DNA from: Silene latifolia
Lineage: Eukaryota; Streptophyta; Magnoliopsida; Caryophyllales; Caryophyllaceae
DNA: 64,000 nt
Direction of reading: 5' to 3'
Assembly: GCF_048544455.1 (NCBI RefSeq)
Contig: NC_133532.1
Coordinates: 16,184,948-16,248,947, forward strand
Numbering within the stretch: the first letter of the stretch is position 1; the number at the start of each line of letters is the position of its first letter. The translations under genes and the position numbers were made by a program. Below are positions 10,861 to 22,021 of the stretch, piece after piece. A model generated the notes under the pieces. The model ran no database searches. It was given only the letters and a program-made list of their open reading frames with translations, and was not told where the DNA came from.

Positions 10861-12450
10861 ATGCTGAAACAGATGCCGAGACTGAACATAGGGACCCGTC
10901 AGAGTAAAAGGGGGAGGGTTACACAACCCGAAGTTGGGGAAGGTAGTGGACCCGTGGTACCCGCGGTACCGGAATACCCTTCGGTGGTGTTTGTAGACTT
11001 TAAGCAAAAGGAAATATTCGTGGTTTTGCAAAAGCGCAAAATGAGGCCAACCCGGTGTGTGGATACCACACTTTTAGAGGACTTGGGAATAGAGACGGAT
11101 GTCCATCACATCTTTGAGACTTTGGGGTTTACGGGGTTGTATCGGCTGAGGAAACATTCCTACCCTTTTCTCACCTTGGAGTTTATGAGTTCGTTTAGTT
11201 ACGACCCAGCTGCCCAAACCGTTGAGTTTCGTTTGATGAACACAAGTTTCCTGTTGACCATGGACCTTTTCGCGTCTCACCTTGGGTTGGCCAAGCCTCC
11301 CAAGGATTCCATCGGTGAAATTCATGCTGAGTGCGGTGTCTGCCGCCTAATGCCTTGTCTTCCACGGAAAGCGGCTCCCACCTCAAGCAACATGTTGATT
11401 AATGATGTTCAGCATGTTACCTTGAGGATCTTTCTTCGTTCTCTTTCGAACCTCCTTTATGATAGACCGGATATTAGTAAACTGAACAATCATGAGGTGT
11501 TGCTTCTGATGTCTTACCTCAACCCGGAGCGGACCGAGAGGATGGTCTTTAATGCTCCTGCCATAGTCTGCGCTAGCCTTGCTTTGATGGCTACTGCCAC
11601 TTCCCGGTACTTGAGTTGTGGCGCTATCGCCACTCGGCTAGCTGAAAAGCTAACCTCCTTTGAGGCTTCTTTCGAGTATGTTCCTCTGGCTACACCGGTG
11701 CCTACGATGGACCGAGATTACTACCTCGACCTGAAATGGTTGAGAACTTTAGCTGATGGCAGCCTAGCTTGGAGGGTGTGGGGCATGAGCTGGATGAAGA
11801 TTCCGGCTCCTGAGCACCTTCCACCGACAGAGCCGTTAGACCCGTGGTTATAGATGTGGACTCCGTACGAGGAGGAGGAGGAGGGTGATGATGGACCTCG
11901 ACAGTTGCGGACGTACCTCATTGATGACACGATCCTCCAGGTGATGCCCGAGCCGAAAAAGGGAGAGAATGCAGCCGTAGTGGAGGAGAGGCCTAGGATG
12001 GGGAGAGGACCCCGTCGAGTGAGGGAGAGGACCGCTGAGACTAGACCATGGCCGGTAGCACCACCGCAGCAGCACCCTTTTTCGTGCTACCCCTACCTCG
12101 ACACCCCAGAGACGCGTTCGAGCTATTTGGCAGAGAGAGTGTCATCTACTTTGACACTCCGGAATATACATGAGATGGCGTACACTCAGGGGATTGGGAC
12201 CGAGGGACCGCACCCGGTGTGGTGGAGTGGAGTCGGGGACTATAGTGGGGTTTTCCACTCTTACGGGGTGGATCAGTCAGCTTGGGGGACACCTCAGTCC
12301 TTTGCTTTTGGTGGCTTGACCCCATGGTACGTGAGTCCTGGAGCTGGAGCGGGGGTTGATGTGGGTATTGGGTCATCGGGAGCGGGCACATCGGGAGGCG
12401 ATGGTGGTGGTGATGAGGTGATGGAGGAGCAGCAGCAGCAGCAGGAGTGA
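10861..12450 (+). CDS. ATHILA ORF-1-like protein, single reading frame interrupted by one TAG
   Basis: I place the start at ATG 10861 because element B has the same MLK start; ATG 10873 is the alternative. Upstream codons in this frame have no homologous start. The frame is open to a TAG at 11851-11853 and continues in the same frame to a TGA at 12448. Residues about 45-75 carry YPSVVFVDFKQKEIF. A central domain has YPFLTLEFMSSFSYD, then VEFRLMNTSFLLTMDLFASHLGL, the signature of the ATHILA ORF-1 family (PF03078-like). After the TAG come an acidic run (EEEEEGDD), RTYLIDDTIL, and a conserved RNIHEMAYTQGIG...PVWW...FHSYGVD block also present in element B. A Gly-rich tail ends in a short Gln run. 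I see no membrane segment. Function is unknown. Confidence 0.75.
11851..11853 (+). other. In-frame TAG dividing the ATHILA-type ORF
   Basis: TAG after DPWL and before MWTPYEEEEE. The homologous stretch of element B has sense codons here (in the region of EYDPGSGEPEPEPQFYLID). Either a single nonsense mutation or a leaky stop; the downstream 197 codons have stayed open and conserved. Confidence 0.6.
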
Positions 12451-12756
12451 TACTCCTATTTCTTTATCCTTGTTTATGGTCGTTGGTGTTGGATGTCAGT
12501 TGTTGTTGATAGTTAGAACTTTTATTTTCGGATTTGTATGGTTGGCCATAAGGCCGGATTTGCTAGCTTGACTTTATTGCAGGATTTTGGGAGTCGGGGA
12601 GTCATCCCGACTCACGTTGTGTGCCGATTATATATATATATATGTGGGTTATGACAGGATTTTCCAAGAATTTGACCTGTAGGTACTCGACAGAGTACCC
12701 CATACTCGGTCGAGTAGCTGCAGGTGTGGCAGAAATGAGGCATTTTGATCTCAGGG

Positions 12757-12898
12757 CTACTCGATCGAGTAGCCAAGACACTCGATCGAGTAGCCAAGAC
12801 ACTCGATCGAGTAGCCAAGACACTCGATCGAGTAGCCAAGACACTCGATCGAGTAGCGGGCACTCGATCGAGTACCACTACATACTCGATCGAGTAGC
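12757..12898. repeat. 21-bp tandem array built on the CTCGATCGAG palindrome
   Basis: About five consecutive units of CACTCGATCGAGTAGCCAAGA, then two diverged units ending at 12898. Degenerate copies (TACTCGACAGAGTA, TACTCGGTCGAGTA) start at 12682. It is an expanded version of the LTR cluster. Confidence 0.9.
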
Positions 12899-13308
12899 AC
12901 TGTTACAGGAACTTTTGAAAAATTAAAATTGTTATATAATTACATGTTTGATGTTTAACATGGTTAGTAATGAGTAATAACATGTTTGAAACGTTCATTT
13001 CATATGTTGGAGGTTGTGCTTGGTTTTAAAGGCGTAATTGCAACGAATAGTGAAGTTGTAATTATTCTTATTGCATTCCTTTTACATCCGTTTTGTCTAC
13101 AAGTTGTATTTCACCGGATTCTATATATACAAATTCAAATGATATACACATGCCTGCTTGACGGTGACTAGTTATTCGAATATGGTTGCATATATCTTTA
13201 TGGTTTACTGGTTGTACGAGTAAAATGAGTAATGTTAATAATGAATAATATGGTTTGGATTTATGTCACGATACAAGTAATAAGTAACATATGTAGTAAT
13301 TTGGTGGT

Positions 13309-13328
13309 GAACTTCGGGGACGAAGTTC
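13309..13328 (+). other. Inverted-repeat hairpin, first copy
   Basis: GAACTTCGGGGACGAAGTTC: 8-bp perfect stem and GGGA loop, followed by a purine-rich run (AGAGGGGAAGAG). It may mark an older or alternative polypurine tract. Confidence 0.6.
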
Positions 13329-13878
13329 CTTTTTAGAGGGGAAGAGTAATGTCGCAAAATAAAAAGGCTGATTTTGAAATTATGTTGTTGTTCGTTTATA
13401 ATGTTTTGTGGTTTATTTACAAAGTTTTCTATTACTTTGGTCACATTGCTTGTATGAAGTTGTAATTGGTTACCTTAGTCATTGAGTAATTCATGCGTCG
13501 AAGTGAAAGTTTATAGTATGTTTTAAAAGACGGTCATAAAGAGATAGTTGAGGTGCCATGTGCCGTAATAGAATCGCGTTGTTGAGTAACATGGTGGTAT
13601 AGTCATGCGGCATGTTGATATGAGATATGTTTCGTGTTGATGGTTGTTACTAGTAAATGGGGTAATCTCGTAATATGGTGAGTAATCGTTGATTGTGCTG
13701 GTTCGTATTGCGAGGTTGGTGTTTTATATGATAGTTTGTAAGAGTCGATATATATATAAAGTGTTAGACAGTGATGATGATGACATGGGGGATGGCATTT
13801 CAGGGGAGTAGTGACCTGTGTCGAAAGAGTAGCGATGTCGTTGTGTTCCCGTGTCTTGTGCTTTGAGATAGGTGAGTT

Positions 13879-13916
13879 GAACTTCGGGGACGAAGTTCTT
13901 TTTAAGGGGGAAAGAC
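13879..13916 (+). other. Hairpin plus polypurine tract of element A
   Basis: The same 20-nt hairpin at 13879-13898 is followed by AAGGGGGAAAGAC (13904-13916), directly abutting the 3' LTR. This position defines it as the plus-strand priming site. Confidence 0.75.
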
Positions 13917-15251
13917 TGTAATACCCGCCCTTTTAGAGACCCTTTGACCAGCGTTGACTGACCTTGGGAGCGGTAATAGTCCTTAGAAGTGCGTGCCAAG
14001 CTACCTTGGGTTGTGAGTTGTGAGCGGTACTCGATAGAGTAGAGGCTACTCGATCGAGTAGCGTGGTTACTCGATCGAGTAGGGGTCACTCGATCGAGTA
14101 TGTGGGACACTCGATCGAGTAACGGGTTTTCAACGAGGGTTTTTAATCGCGTTTTGTTAAATCCGCAAATCATTTCCGCCTCATTCCTTCAATTCTTAAG
14201 TCGCCTCTTTCCCTTCCCTTTACCATAAAACCTCCATGGAAGCCTTTGAAGGTTCTTATGCCTTAGGAGAGCGTAACTGGAGTCGGGTAGCGGCCTTTTG
14301 CCAGGTTTCTCCTTGTAGGTAGGTCGTCATCATCATCCGTCCCAGTATCCTTGTCTTTGCGTTAGGGTTTGCTTGGTAGTGATAGATGATTGTGTTGTGG
14401 TTATAGGTGTTGCTTGATTGCTGGATATATCGTATGTTGGCATGTAATGGTTGCAGTTACTTAAAGGTAGGTTCGCCTACTCAGTTTCTGTAGATGGTCT
14501 AGTGAGTCGATTGTTGTGGTTGTATTGTGGTTGTATTGCGGTTGTGTTTGTGTGGCAGTATGTATACGGTGGTCGATCGGTATATACTGATTTGTCGGTT
14601 GTGTTGTGTTGCGGTATGTCGTGATTGTTTGTCTCGGTTCTCGAGATGCGTTCTCTACCGAGTGGAGTCACTTGGAGTGGCTTCACGCCCTAGTTTCGCC
14701 CTCCGTGGAACCCGCCACGGGAGGGGATGTGCACATTAATGGGACAGGGTTATCGCTCGGTATGATGAGCGGGGATTTGGTGGGTACGGTTGCGGTCCCC
14801 CACTGGCAGGGCTGGTCCAGTGGACAGTCGGTGACGGAGATTGATTGGAGTGGGTGTGATTGTGTGTGTGACTGATTGTGTTGCGTTGTATTGATAGATG
14901 TTGTTGGTATTGTTATGTCGTATCTCAGTACTGACCTTGTGTGGTTGTCTTGTTGTTTTATGTGTGCCGTACGTGATCCCTTATGGTGAGCGATCTGTCT
15001 TAGCAGGTGTTGATGTCGTTGATAGCTGGAGTCCGGGCAGGGATGAGTCTTCACGAGATTTGATAGTAATAGCATGTAGCCACTGAGTTGTATCTTTTAT
15101 ATCGTCTGTTGGTTTTAAATGACTTGCAATATAACATAATCGTTCTTTTATCGGCATTTGATTATTACTGTCCTCGGGCAACCGAGATGATAACGCCCTT
15201 ATATGCTAAGGAAGGCCTAGTTAAGGCTCCTCTGGATATGGGGGTGTTACA
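13917..15251 (+). repeat. Element A 3' LTR (1335 bp)
   Basis: TGTAATACCC to GGGGTGTTACA, followed by the target duplication TAGCA. It includes a palindrome cluster (14028-14122) and the GNRA-loop hairpin (15173-15186). Confidence 0.9.
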
Positions 15252-15256
15252 TAGCA

Positions 15257-16415
<1,159 letters not shown>

Positions 16416-17000
16416 CTAACCATCGTTACCATAGACATACACATCACAATCTATGATCAATTTGTGGTTAGTATTAACACCATCAGCAGGAGATGAAGCA
16501 ACTAAGGAATTAGAAATAGTTATATTAAGAACAACATCACTACAAGTAACAGCAAGATTATTCTGATTCAAATCAGATGTCAGAAGAACATCAAAATGAA
16601 TATATCCCATGCCACTCTCCAACTCTAAATTGAACCTCGGTCCCTTGTCTAATGACAAGCTAAGCGCAACCGGGGCGGACTTCAACACGGTCATGGTCCG
16701 TTTACGCTGAGCAAAGTCATCCAATGCGTCTTCGGCCAATATTTGCTCGTCCTTATAGATTGAAACTCGGACTCCCGAGTATTTTAACTTCAACCTACGG
16801 CTTGGATTGTTGGCCTTGAGAACGACGTCGAAAAAGGAGGTGAGGTGGCCATCGGATGATAGATTGAAACCGTTGACCGAGGCGTGTTCGAGGGTGAAGG
16901 TTGGATCTTTAGTGTCTTGGGCGTAGTAGACTATAAGGGGTATCACAAATGTTAATGCCCATAAAATTATTGAACATACAATGCAACATTTTGTAGACAT
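16416..17000 (-). CDS. NDR1/HIN1-like (NHL) protein, LEA_2 domain
   Basis: A single-exon gene of 194 codons with ATG at 17000 and stop at 16416. Residues about 5-27 form a hydrophobic membrane anchor (CCIVCSIILWALTFVIPLIV), placing the rest outside the cytoplasm or in the apoplast, as in other NHL proteins. A LEA_2-type domain covers residues about 45-160, with FDVVLKANNPSRRLKLKYSG and VRVSIYKDEQILAED, the usual N-P containing strand. The family includes Arabidopsis NDR1 and HIN1 relatives, linked to pathogen and stress responses at the plasma membrane. The length is slightly short for the family. It is the only intact host-type gene in the window. The specific role cannot be told from sequence. 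Confidence 0.85.
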   Translation of the reverse strand: MSTKCCIVCSIILWALTFVIPLIVYYAQDTKDPTFTLEHASVNGFNLSSDGHLTSFFDVVLKANNPSRRLKLKYSGVRVSIYKDEQILAEDALDDFAQRKRTMTVLKSAPVALSLSLDKGPRFNLELESGMGYIHFDVLLTSDLNQNNLAVTCSDVVLNITISNSLVASSPADGVNTNHKLIIDCDVYVYGNDG

Positions 17001-17462
17001 ATTACGTAATTCAATATAAATTTGTATGATTGCTAATTATTCATTGAATTGAAGTTGAAACTGAAGCTGAAAATAAAAAAGAAAGTTGGATGATGAAGGA
17101 TTTAAGGTAATTATTTAGCAGGTAAGGCCTGGATTAATCACTAAATATTGTTGAATTCATCAACAGATGAATGTCTCCTCTTACGAAGGAGCTGACTTGT
17201 ATGCAAAATGATAATTCTACCTACATGAAAAATGTATGAAAACAAGACCTCCAAACTAAAGAATTGGTCTCGCCGTACCCGGCCTACGACACATTTCTTG
17301 GCGCCTATTATCCTAATAGGTTCGTGTTTGGACCGTCTAAATAATATGTAGTTCAGATTATTGTGAGTAACAAAGAATTAATGCTATATTGAGAAAAACC
17401 GCCTAAATCAATGATTTTATTATATTCTCGCTTCCCATGAATTATTCTTGAACCGAAGATGT
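17001..17462. other. Upstream region of the NHL gene
   Basis: AT-rich sequence with no ORF. It should contain the promoter of the minus-strand NHL gene, but no convincing TATA box or motif stands out. Confidence 0.3.
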
Positions 17463-17722
17463 CTTAGTCTAGTGGTTAAGACGGAGGAATTGTGGACAAT
17501 AGGTCCCAGGTTCGAATCCCCTCTCCACTCTATTGTAATGCGACTAAGAGCGCGCAAAACGAATTATTCTTGAACAAATGTAACATAGCAAACTTTAAAA
17601 TCTGTAGTGTCTCTTAATTAAAATGTTTTCAAAAGTAGATGTAATTATTAAAAATGGAAATATATTGAGAAAATTCAACAAATATCAAATTACAAACTTA
17701 TCCATTATTGGGTGATTTCCTT
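17463..17722 (+). repeat. tRNA-derived SINE-like repeat, copy 1
   Basis: A pol III type internal promoter is seen: A box TAGTCTAGTGG (17465-17475) and B box GGTTCGAATCC (17509-17519), 44 nt apart as in tRNA genes. It does not fold as a full tRNA. The body continues through GCGACTAAGAGCGCGCAAAA and about 150 bp of AT-rich sequence, all shared with 21676-21930. Confidence 0.65.
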
Positions 17723-17752
17723 ACATAATGCTAAGAGATAAATTAATTCTCA

Positions 17753-20700
17753 TCATATAGCTACTTTATTTAGAGCACACCAATGAGATGATGTCGGATG
17801 AGTAAGGAATTGCGCCAATTTATTTACCGGAAACGCTATGTCAGGACGAGTAAGTGACAAATATTGAAGACTTCCGACTATAGCCCGATAATTAGTAGCA
17901 TCTTCAATAGGTAAATTATCTTGACGAATTAACGGCGGATGAGCAAGCATGGGCGTGGTGGAGGAGCTGCAGTCCAGCATGTTAAAACGAGTCAAAATAT
18001 CAGAAACATATTTGGACTGATTTATATGAATTCCAGATGATGTAGGCGTGACCTCCATGCCCAAGAAGTACGATAACGGACCTAAATCCTTCAAAGAAAA
18101 GCGATTGGAAATAGAAGTGATAAACTTATTGATTTCATGAGAATTAGGTCCTGTGACAACAATATCATCAACATAGACAAGAGCATATAATTGAACATTA
18201 GCATTATTATAAATAAATAGCGAAGAATCGGAAATTGAATTATGAAATCCGTAGGACAGAAAGTATCGTTTTAACTCCGTATACCAAGCACGAGGTGCTT
18301 GTTTCAAACCATAGATAGCTTTGCTTAACTTACAAATAAAATTTGGGGACTCGGTGTTGGCGAAACCCGGTGGTTGTACCATGTAGACGGACTCAGTCAA
18401 CGTTCCTTGAAGGAAGGCATTATTAACGTCAATTTGACGCATAGACCAACTGTGGGAGACGGCAAGAGACAATATAAGGCGAATGGTAGTGGGTTTAATT
18501 ACGGGGCTAAAAGTTTCAGTATAGTCGAGGCCGGGTCGTTGGTGAAAACCTTTTGCAACGAGTCGGGCTTTATGTTGCTTAAGAGTTCCATCAGGGTTAT
18601 ATTTGATACGGAAGACCCACTTGCACCTAATAACGTTTTTAGCTTGATCGGGAGGTACAAGTGTCCAAGTGGAGTTTCGAATAAGGGCATTATATTCGTC
18701 TTGCATAGCCGCTCTCCAGCGAGGGTCGAGAAGAGCTTGCTTAACAGTGGTGGGGGTAATATAGGTAGAGGGAGCAGTGGTGAGTTTAGCATATTTCGGA
18801 TTGGGTTTACGAATATTGTTTGACAAACGGGTAGCATGGATGGGTTGAGGAACAGAGGAAGTATCGGTGTTGGTAGTGGGAGGGGCAGAGGTGGATCAGG
18901 TACGGGTATCAGGGGCAGGGGAGGAGGGTGTGGCAGCAGGGGTGGCAGAGGACGGTGGGGGAGTGGGGTTTGACACAGGAGGGGCGAGGACAGGGACGAC
19001 TAGAGTGCACCAGTCAGAGGCAATAGGAATTGGAGCGGATGATTGAGTTGTGATAAGATTAGGATATGGAAATTGGTCATCTAAAAAACGAACATGGCGA
19101 GATGTGTAGACACGAGAGGTGATCGGATCAAGACATAAATAAGCACTTTGGGTATTTGAGTAACCAAGGAAAATACATTGGCGAGATCGAGTTTCAAGTT
19201 TATGGGAGATATACGGACGTAGCCATGGAAAACACAAACACCCGAAGCTGTGTAATTTTCTGAAATTTGGGTCAGTGTTGAAGAGCTTAAAATAGGGTGA
19301 ATTATTTTGTAAAGTGGAAGTAGGAAGACGATTTATTAGGTAGACAGCAGTGGAAAAGGCGTGAGGCCAGAACGACACAGGAACACGAGCATGGGTAAGG
19401 AGAGATAAACCCGTCTCAACAATGTGACGGTGTCTTCTCTCGGCAAAACCGTTATGCCCTGGGGTGTGTGGTGGGGAAGTAAGATGATTAATGCCATTAA
19501 TATTGAGATGTTGAGTCATTTTAACAAATTCTCCGCCATTGTCGGAGTAGAATTGTTTAATCGGTTTGTTAAAATATTTCTCAACAATAGCACGAAATTT
19601 TTCGAATGTGGAAGCGGTGTCGGATTTTCATTTAAGAGGATAAAACCAAATATAATGAGTAAAATGATCTATAAAAACCACATAATATTTGAAGGAATCA
19701 GATGAAACAACAGGAGATATCCATAAATCCGAAAAAATTAAATCTAGGGGTGCAGAAGACCTAAGAGACGACTCAGCAAACGGGAGCTTATGGCTCTTAT
19801 TTAAATGACACGAAATACAAGTGTCCGAATGAGAAATGCCTAATTGAAATCGAGAATTTAAAAGCTGGATTATTTTGCTTGACGGATGTCCTAAGCGGTG
19901 ATGCCAAGACGGATGACCAGGAGCTATAGCGAGTTGTGCGTGAGGCGGAGTGGGAGTCCAAACATACAGTCCATCAATGAGTTGCCCTTGAAGAAGGACC
20001 GCTGCCGTCTGTATGTCATGGACAGAAAAGGAATTAGAAGTGAATTTAGCATACACATTATTATCATGACAGAATTGAGAGACGGAAAAAAGACGACGCG
20101 AAATTTTGGGAACAACAAGAACATTAGAAAACAAAATAGAGCGAGATGACAGGGGAATAGAGAAAGAACCCGTGTGACTTATTTCAAGAGGAGAACCATC
20201 AGCAATTAGGAGATCATCCGGGCCATCGTACGCTTGATGTAGCGATAGAGTATTAAGATCTTCCGTAATGTGATGAGTAGCTCCACTGTCAACAACCCAA
20301 GAACGGGGTGGGGGCGGAGTAGTAGATGTAACAGTGTTGGCTTGAGGATGAGGGCCACGAGGCTTACGGGTAGGAAAGACTATATTCGGATATGTCTTCA
20401 GGAGAAGACGACAATCAGATGCAACATGACCCTTGATATCACAGAAGTGACAGCGGCCACGATAGGGATTAGGATAAGTACTAGTCTGGTTGTCGGAGGT
20501 AGAGTTATGGGTCGTGTTGGAGTTGTTTTTGGAGTAGGAATTGTTGTAGCGATTTTGGTATGGGGGACGATGAACAGCAGCTTGAGCCGAGGGTTTAAAG
20601 GTAGAGGGGACGGGTGCAGGAGTATTTTTAAGGCGAAGTTCCTGTTGGATTAATTTTTCATGTAAGGATTCGAAACTAATTGGATTATCACGGAGACGGA

Positions 20701-21295
20701 TAGCATCGATGACTGAACCGTATTTGGTCGGGTTTAGGCCATTAAGAATTTTTGATGTAATATCATCAATGTCCATAGGGTGTTCAAGTTGGGCGAGATC
20801 ATCAGTGCAAGCTTTAATTGCGGTCATATATTCGGTAATAGTCATCTCATCAGTGTGAGAGATATTATCAAGACGATCTTTGATTTGAAGTCGATGACCA
20901 CGGGATGAATTAGCAAAGGTACGGAGAAGGGTGGACCATGCCTCGCATGAGGTAGAGTCATTAACAATAAGGCCAGCTATGGGAGAGGATAGGGTGCCAG
21001 TAAGAGCACCAAGGATGAGTTGATCTTGGCGGTACCAAGTCGTGTAAGCAGGGTTGGCTTGGATGGTGGGTTCGGTGGCAGGGGCGACGGGTTGGACAGT
21101 AATGGTTTTTGCAGGAGCCGGATTCGAACCATCAAGCAAGGAAAACAAATGGAGACCATTCATAATGGCACGAATCTGGAACCTCCATTGGCGAAAGGAC
21201 ATTGTGTCTTTCAGTTGAACACAATTGGAGAAGGAGACTAAGGTGAGGGGTGCGTTGGAATCAGCAGCGTTGACGATTTGGAGGTGGTTGGCCAT
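17753..21295 (-). pseudogene. copia gag-pol polyprotein, two nonsense codons, 3' truncated
   Basis: One reading frame throughout. Gag (MANHLQIVNAADSNAP...) has a CCHC knuckle CHFCDIKGHVASDC. Next come protease VVDSGATHH, the integrase zinc motif (HHRLGHP...CISCHLNK), integrase core SDLWISP and SDNGGEF with ERRHRHIVE, and RT with YVDDIVV. Two TGA codons break it: one at 19628 before the second integrase motif (after FYPLK) and one at 18896 after PDTRT. There are no frameshifts. RT stops at SSHWCALNK, where the family continues toward RNase H, so the 3' third is deleted. The intact frame with only TGA stops suggests recent decay. Confidence 0.85.
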
Positions 21296-21405
21296 AGGTG
21301 CGGGTAGGGTAGGGGACAGATTGACTGAGACACGAATACAAGAATAAGAACCGAGAATCCTTTTTTTTTTTTATGATCGTGAGGATCGACAGACTCGTGA
21401 TACCA

Positions 21406-21573
21406 TGTAAAGAATTGAATGTTATTGTATATAAATGTATTGAAGATAGTTTACAATGCCAGGATATATATACTAAAGTTACAGACTAAACCTAGGTAAC
21501 TAATATTGAAACCCTAGCTAATCAACACTAGATATTAGGATATACATTTGACTAATGATAACAACTATTAACA
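21406..21573 (-). repeat. 5' LTR of the truncated copia element (~168 bp)
   Basis: On the minus strand it starts TGTTAATAG and ends TTTACA, followed at once by the iMet-type PBS TGGTATCACGAG (revcomp of 21394-21405). No partner LTR remains. Confidence 0.65.
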
Positions 21574-21675
21574 ACTGTGAGATAAATTAGGAGAAGGAAT
21601 AGCATTTGGTTGAGAGGCTTCACCGTGTATAGTGGAAGAGCTTGACTTGGGCTTTGACGATATTATATTCTTAAC

Positions 21676-21930
21676 ATTAGTCTAGTGGTTAAGATGGAGG
21701 AATTGTGGACAATAGGTCCCAGGTTCGAATCCCCTCTCCACTCTATTGTAATGCGACTAAGAGCGCGCAAAACGAATTATTCTTGAACAAATGTAACATA
21801 GCAAGCTTTAAAATCTGTAGTGTCTCTTAATTAAAATGTTTTCAAAAGTAGATGTAATTATTAAAAATGGAAATATATTGAGAAAATTCAACAAATATCA
21901 AATTACAAACTTATCTATTATACCTTACAT
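21676..21930 (+). repeat. tRNA-derived SINE-like repeat, copy 2
   Basis: A box at 21678-21688 and B box at 21722-21732; near identical to 17463-17722. The copies bracket the truncated copia element, so they could be two SINE insertions or one duplicated flank. Confidence 0.65.
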
Positions 21931-22021
21931 AATAATCACAAACAATGTTTTCATAAATCAAACCAAAAGAAAAAAAAAAGACGGTGAAAAACAAATGTAA
22001 ACAAAAATCACGCAACAAATG

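Larger units (their letters stand above)
12451..13903 (+). other. Element A 3' noncoding region
   Basis: It contains GGCCATAAGGCC (12545-12556), shared with element B after its ORF, then TTATTGCAG at 12574-12582, a palindrome array (12682-12898), AT-rich DNA, and two copies of a GAACTTCG...CGAAGTTC hairpin (13309-13328 and 13879-13898). No coding sequence is seen. Confidence 0.6.
7366..15251 (+). mobile_element. Element A: non-autonomous LTR retrotransposon carrying only an ATHILA-type ORF
   Basis: It is complete. The 5' LTR (7366-8688), iMet-type PBS, 5.2 kb interior, polypurine tract and 3' LTR (13917-15251) are flanked by the 5-bp duplication TAGCA (7361-7365 and 15252-15256). The empty site is preserved at about 25455. 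No gag, protease, RT, RNase H or integrase motif appears in the interior on either strand. The only ORF is an ATHILA ORF-1-like protein. The LTR ends (TGTAATACCC, GGGTGTTACA) and PBS differ from those of the Athila-type element at 42300-54417, which suggests a chimera mobilised in trans. The LTRs are very similar, implying a fairly recent insertion. Confidence 0.88.
17745..21573 (-). mobile_element. Ty1/copia element (Ale/Retrofit-like), truncated at its 3' end
   Basis: Minus-strand order: short 5' LTR (21573-21406), PBS, gag-pol starting at ATG 21295, then truncation within RT near 17753. The RNase H part and the 3' LTR are missing. The very short LTR fits the Ale/Retrofit lineage; this assignment is an inference. 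Confidence 0.8.

Noticed and set aside
12602-12926. ORFs with repeated SWLLDRV, ATRSSVL or SSQDTR units
   Set aside because: Translations of the 21-bp palindrome array in several frames on both strands; no start context or homologue.
7400-15200. CRISPR-like array formed by the spaced TACTCGATCGAGTA repeats
   Set aside because: Plant nuclear DNA, repeats are palindromic and variably spaced with spacer-like parts that are themselves repeats, and no cas genes are present.
17463-17535. A functional tRNA gene
   Set aside because: A and B boxes are good, but the acceptor stem does not pair and the sequence recurs with a non-tRNA body; a SINE-like repeat fits better.
19424-20653. Plus-strand ORFs over the copia polyprotein
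   Set aside because: Shadows of the minus-strand gag-pol frame, without domain matches.
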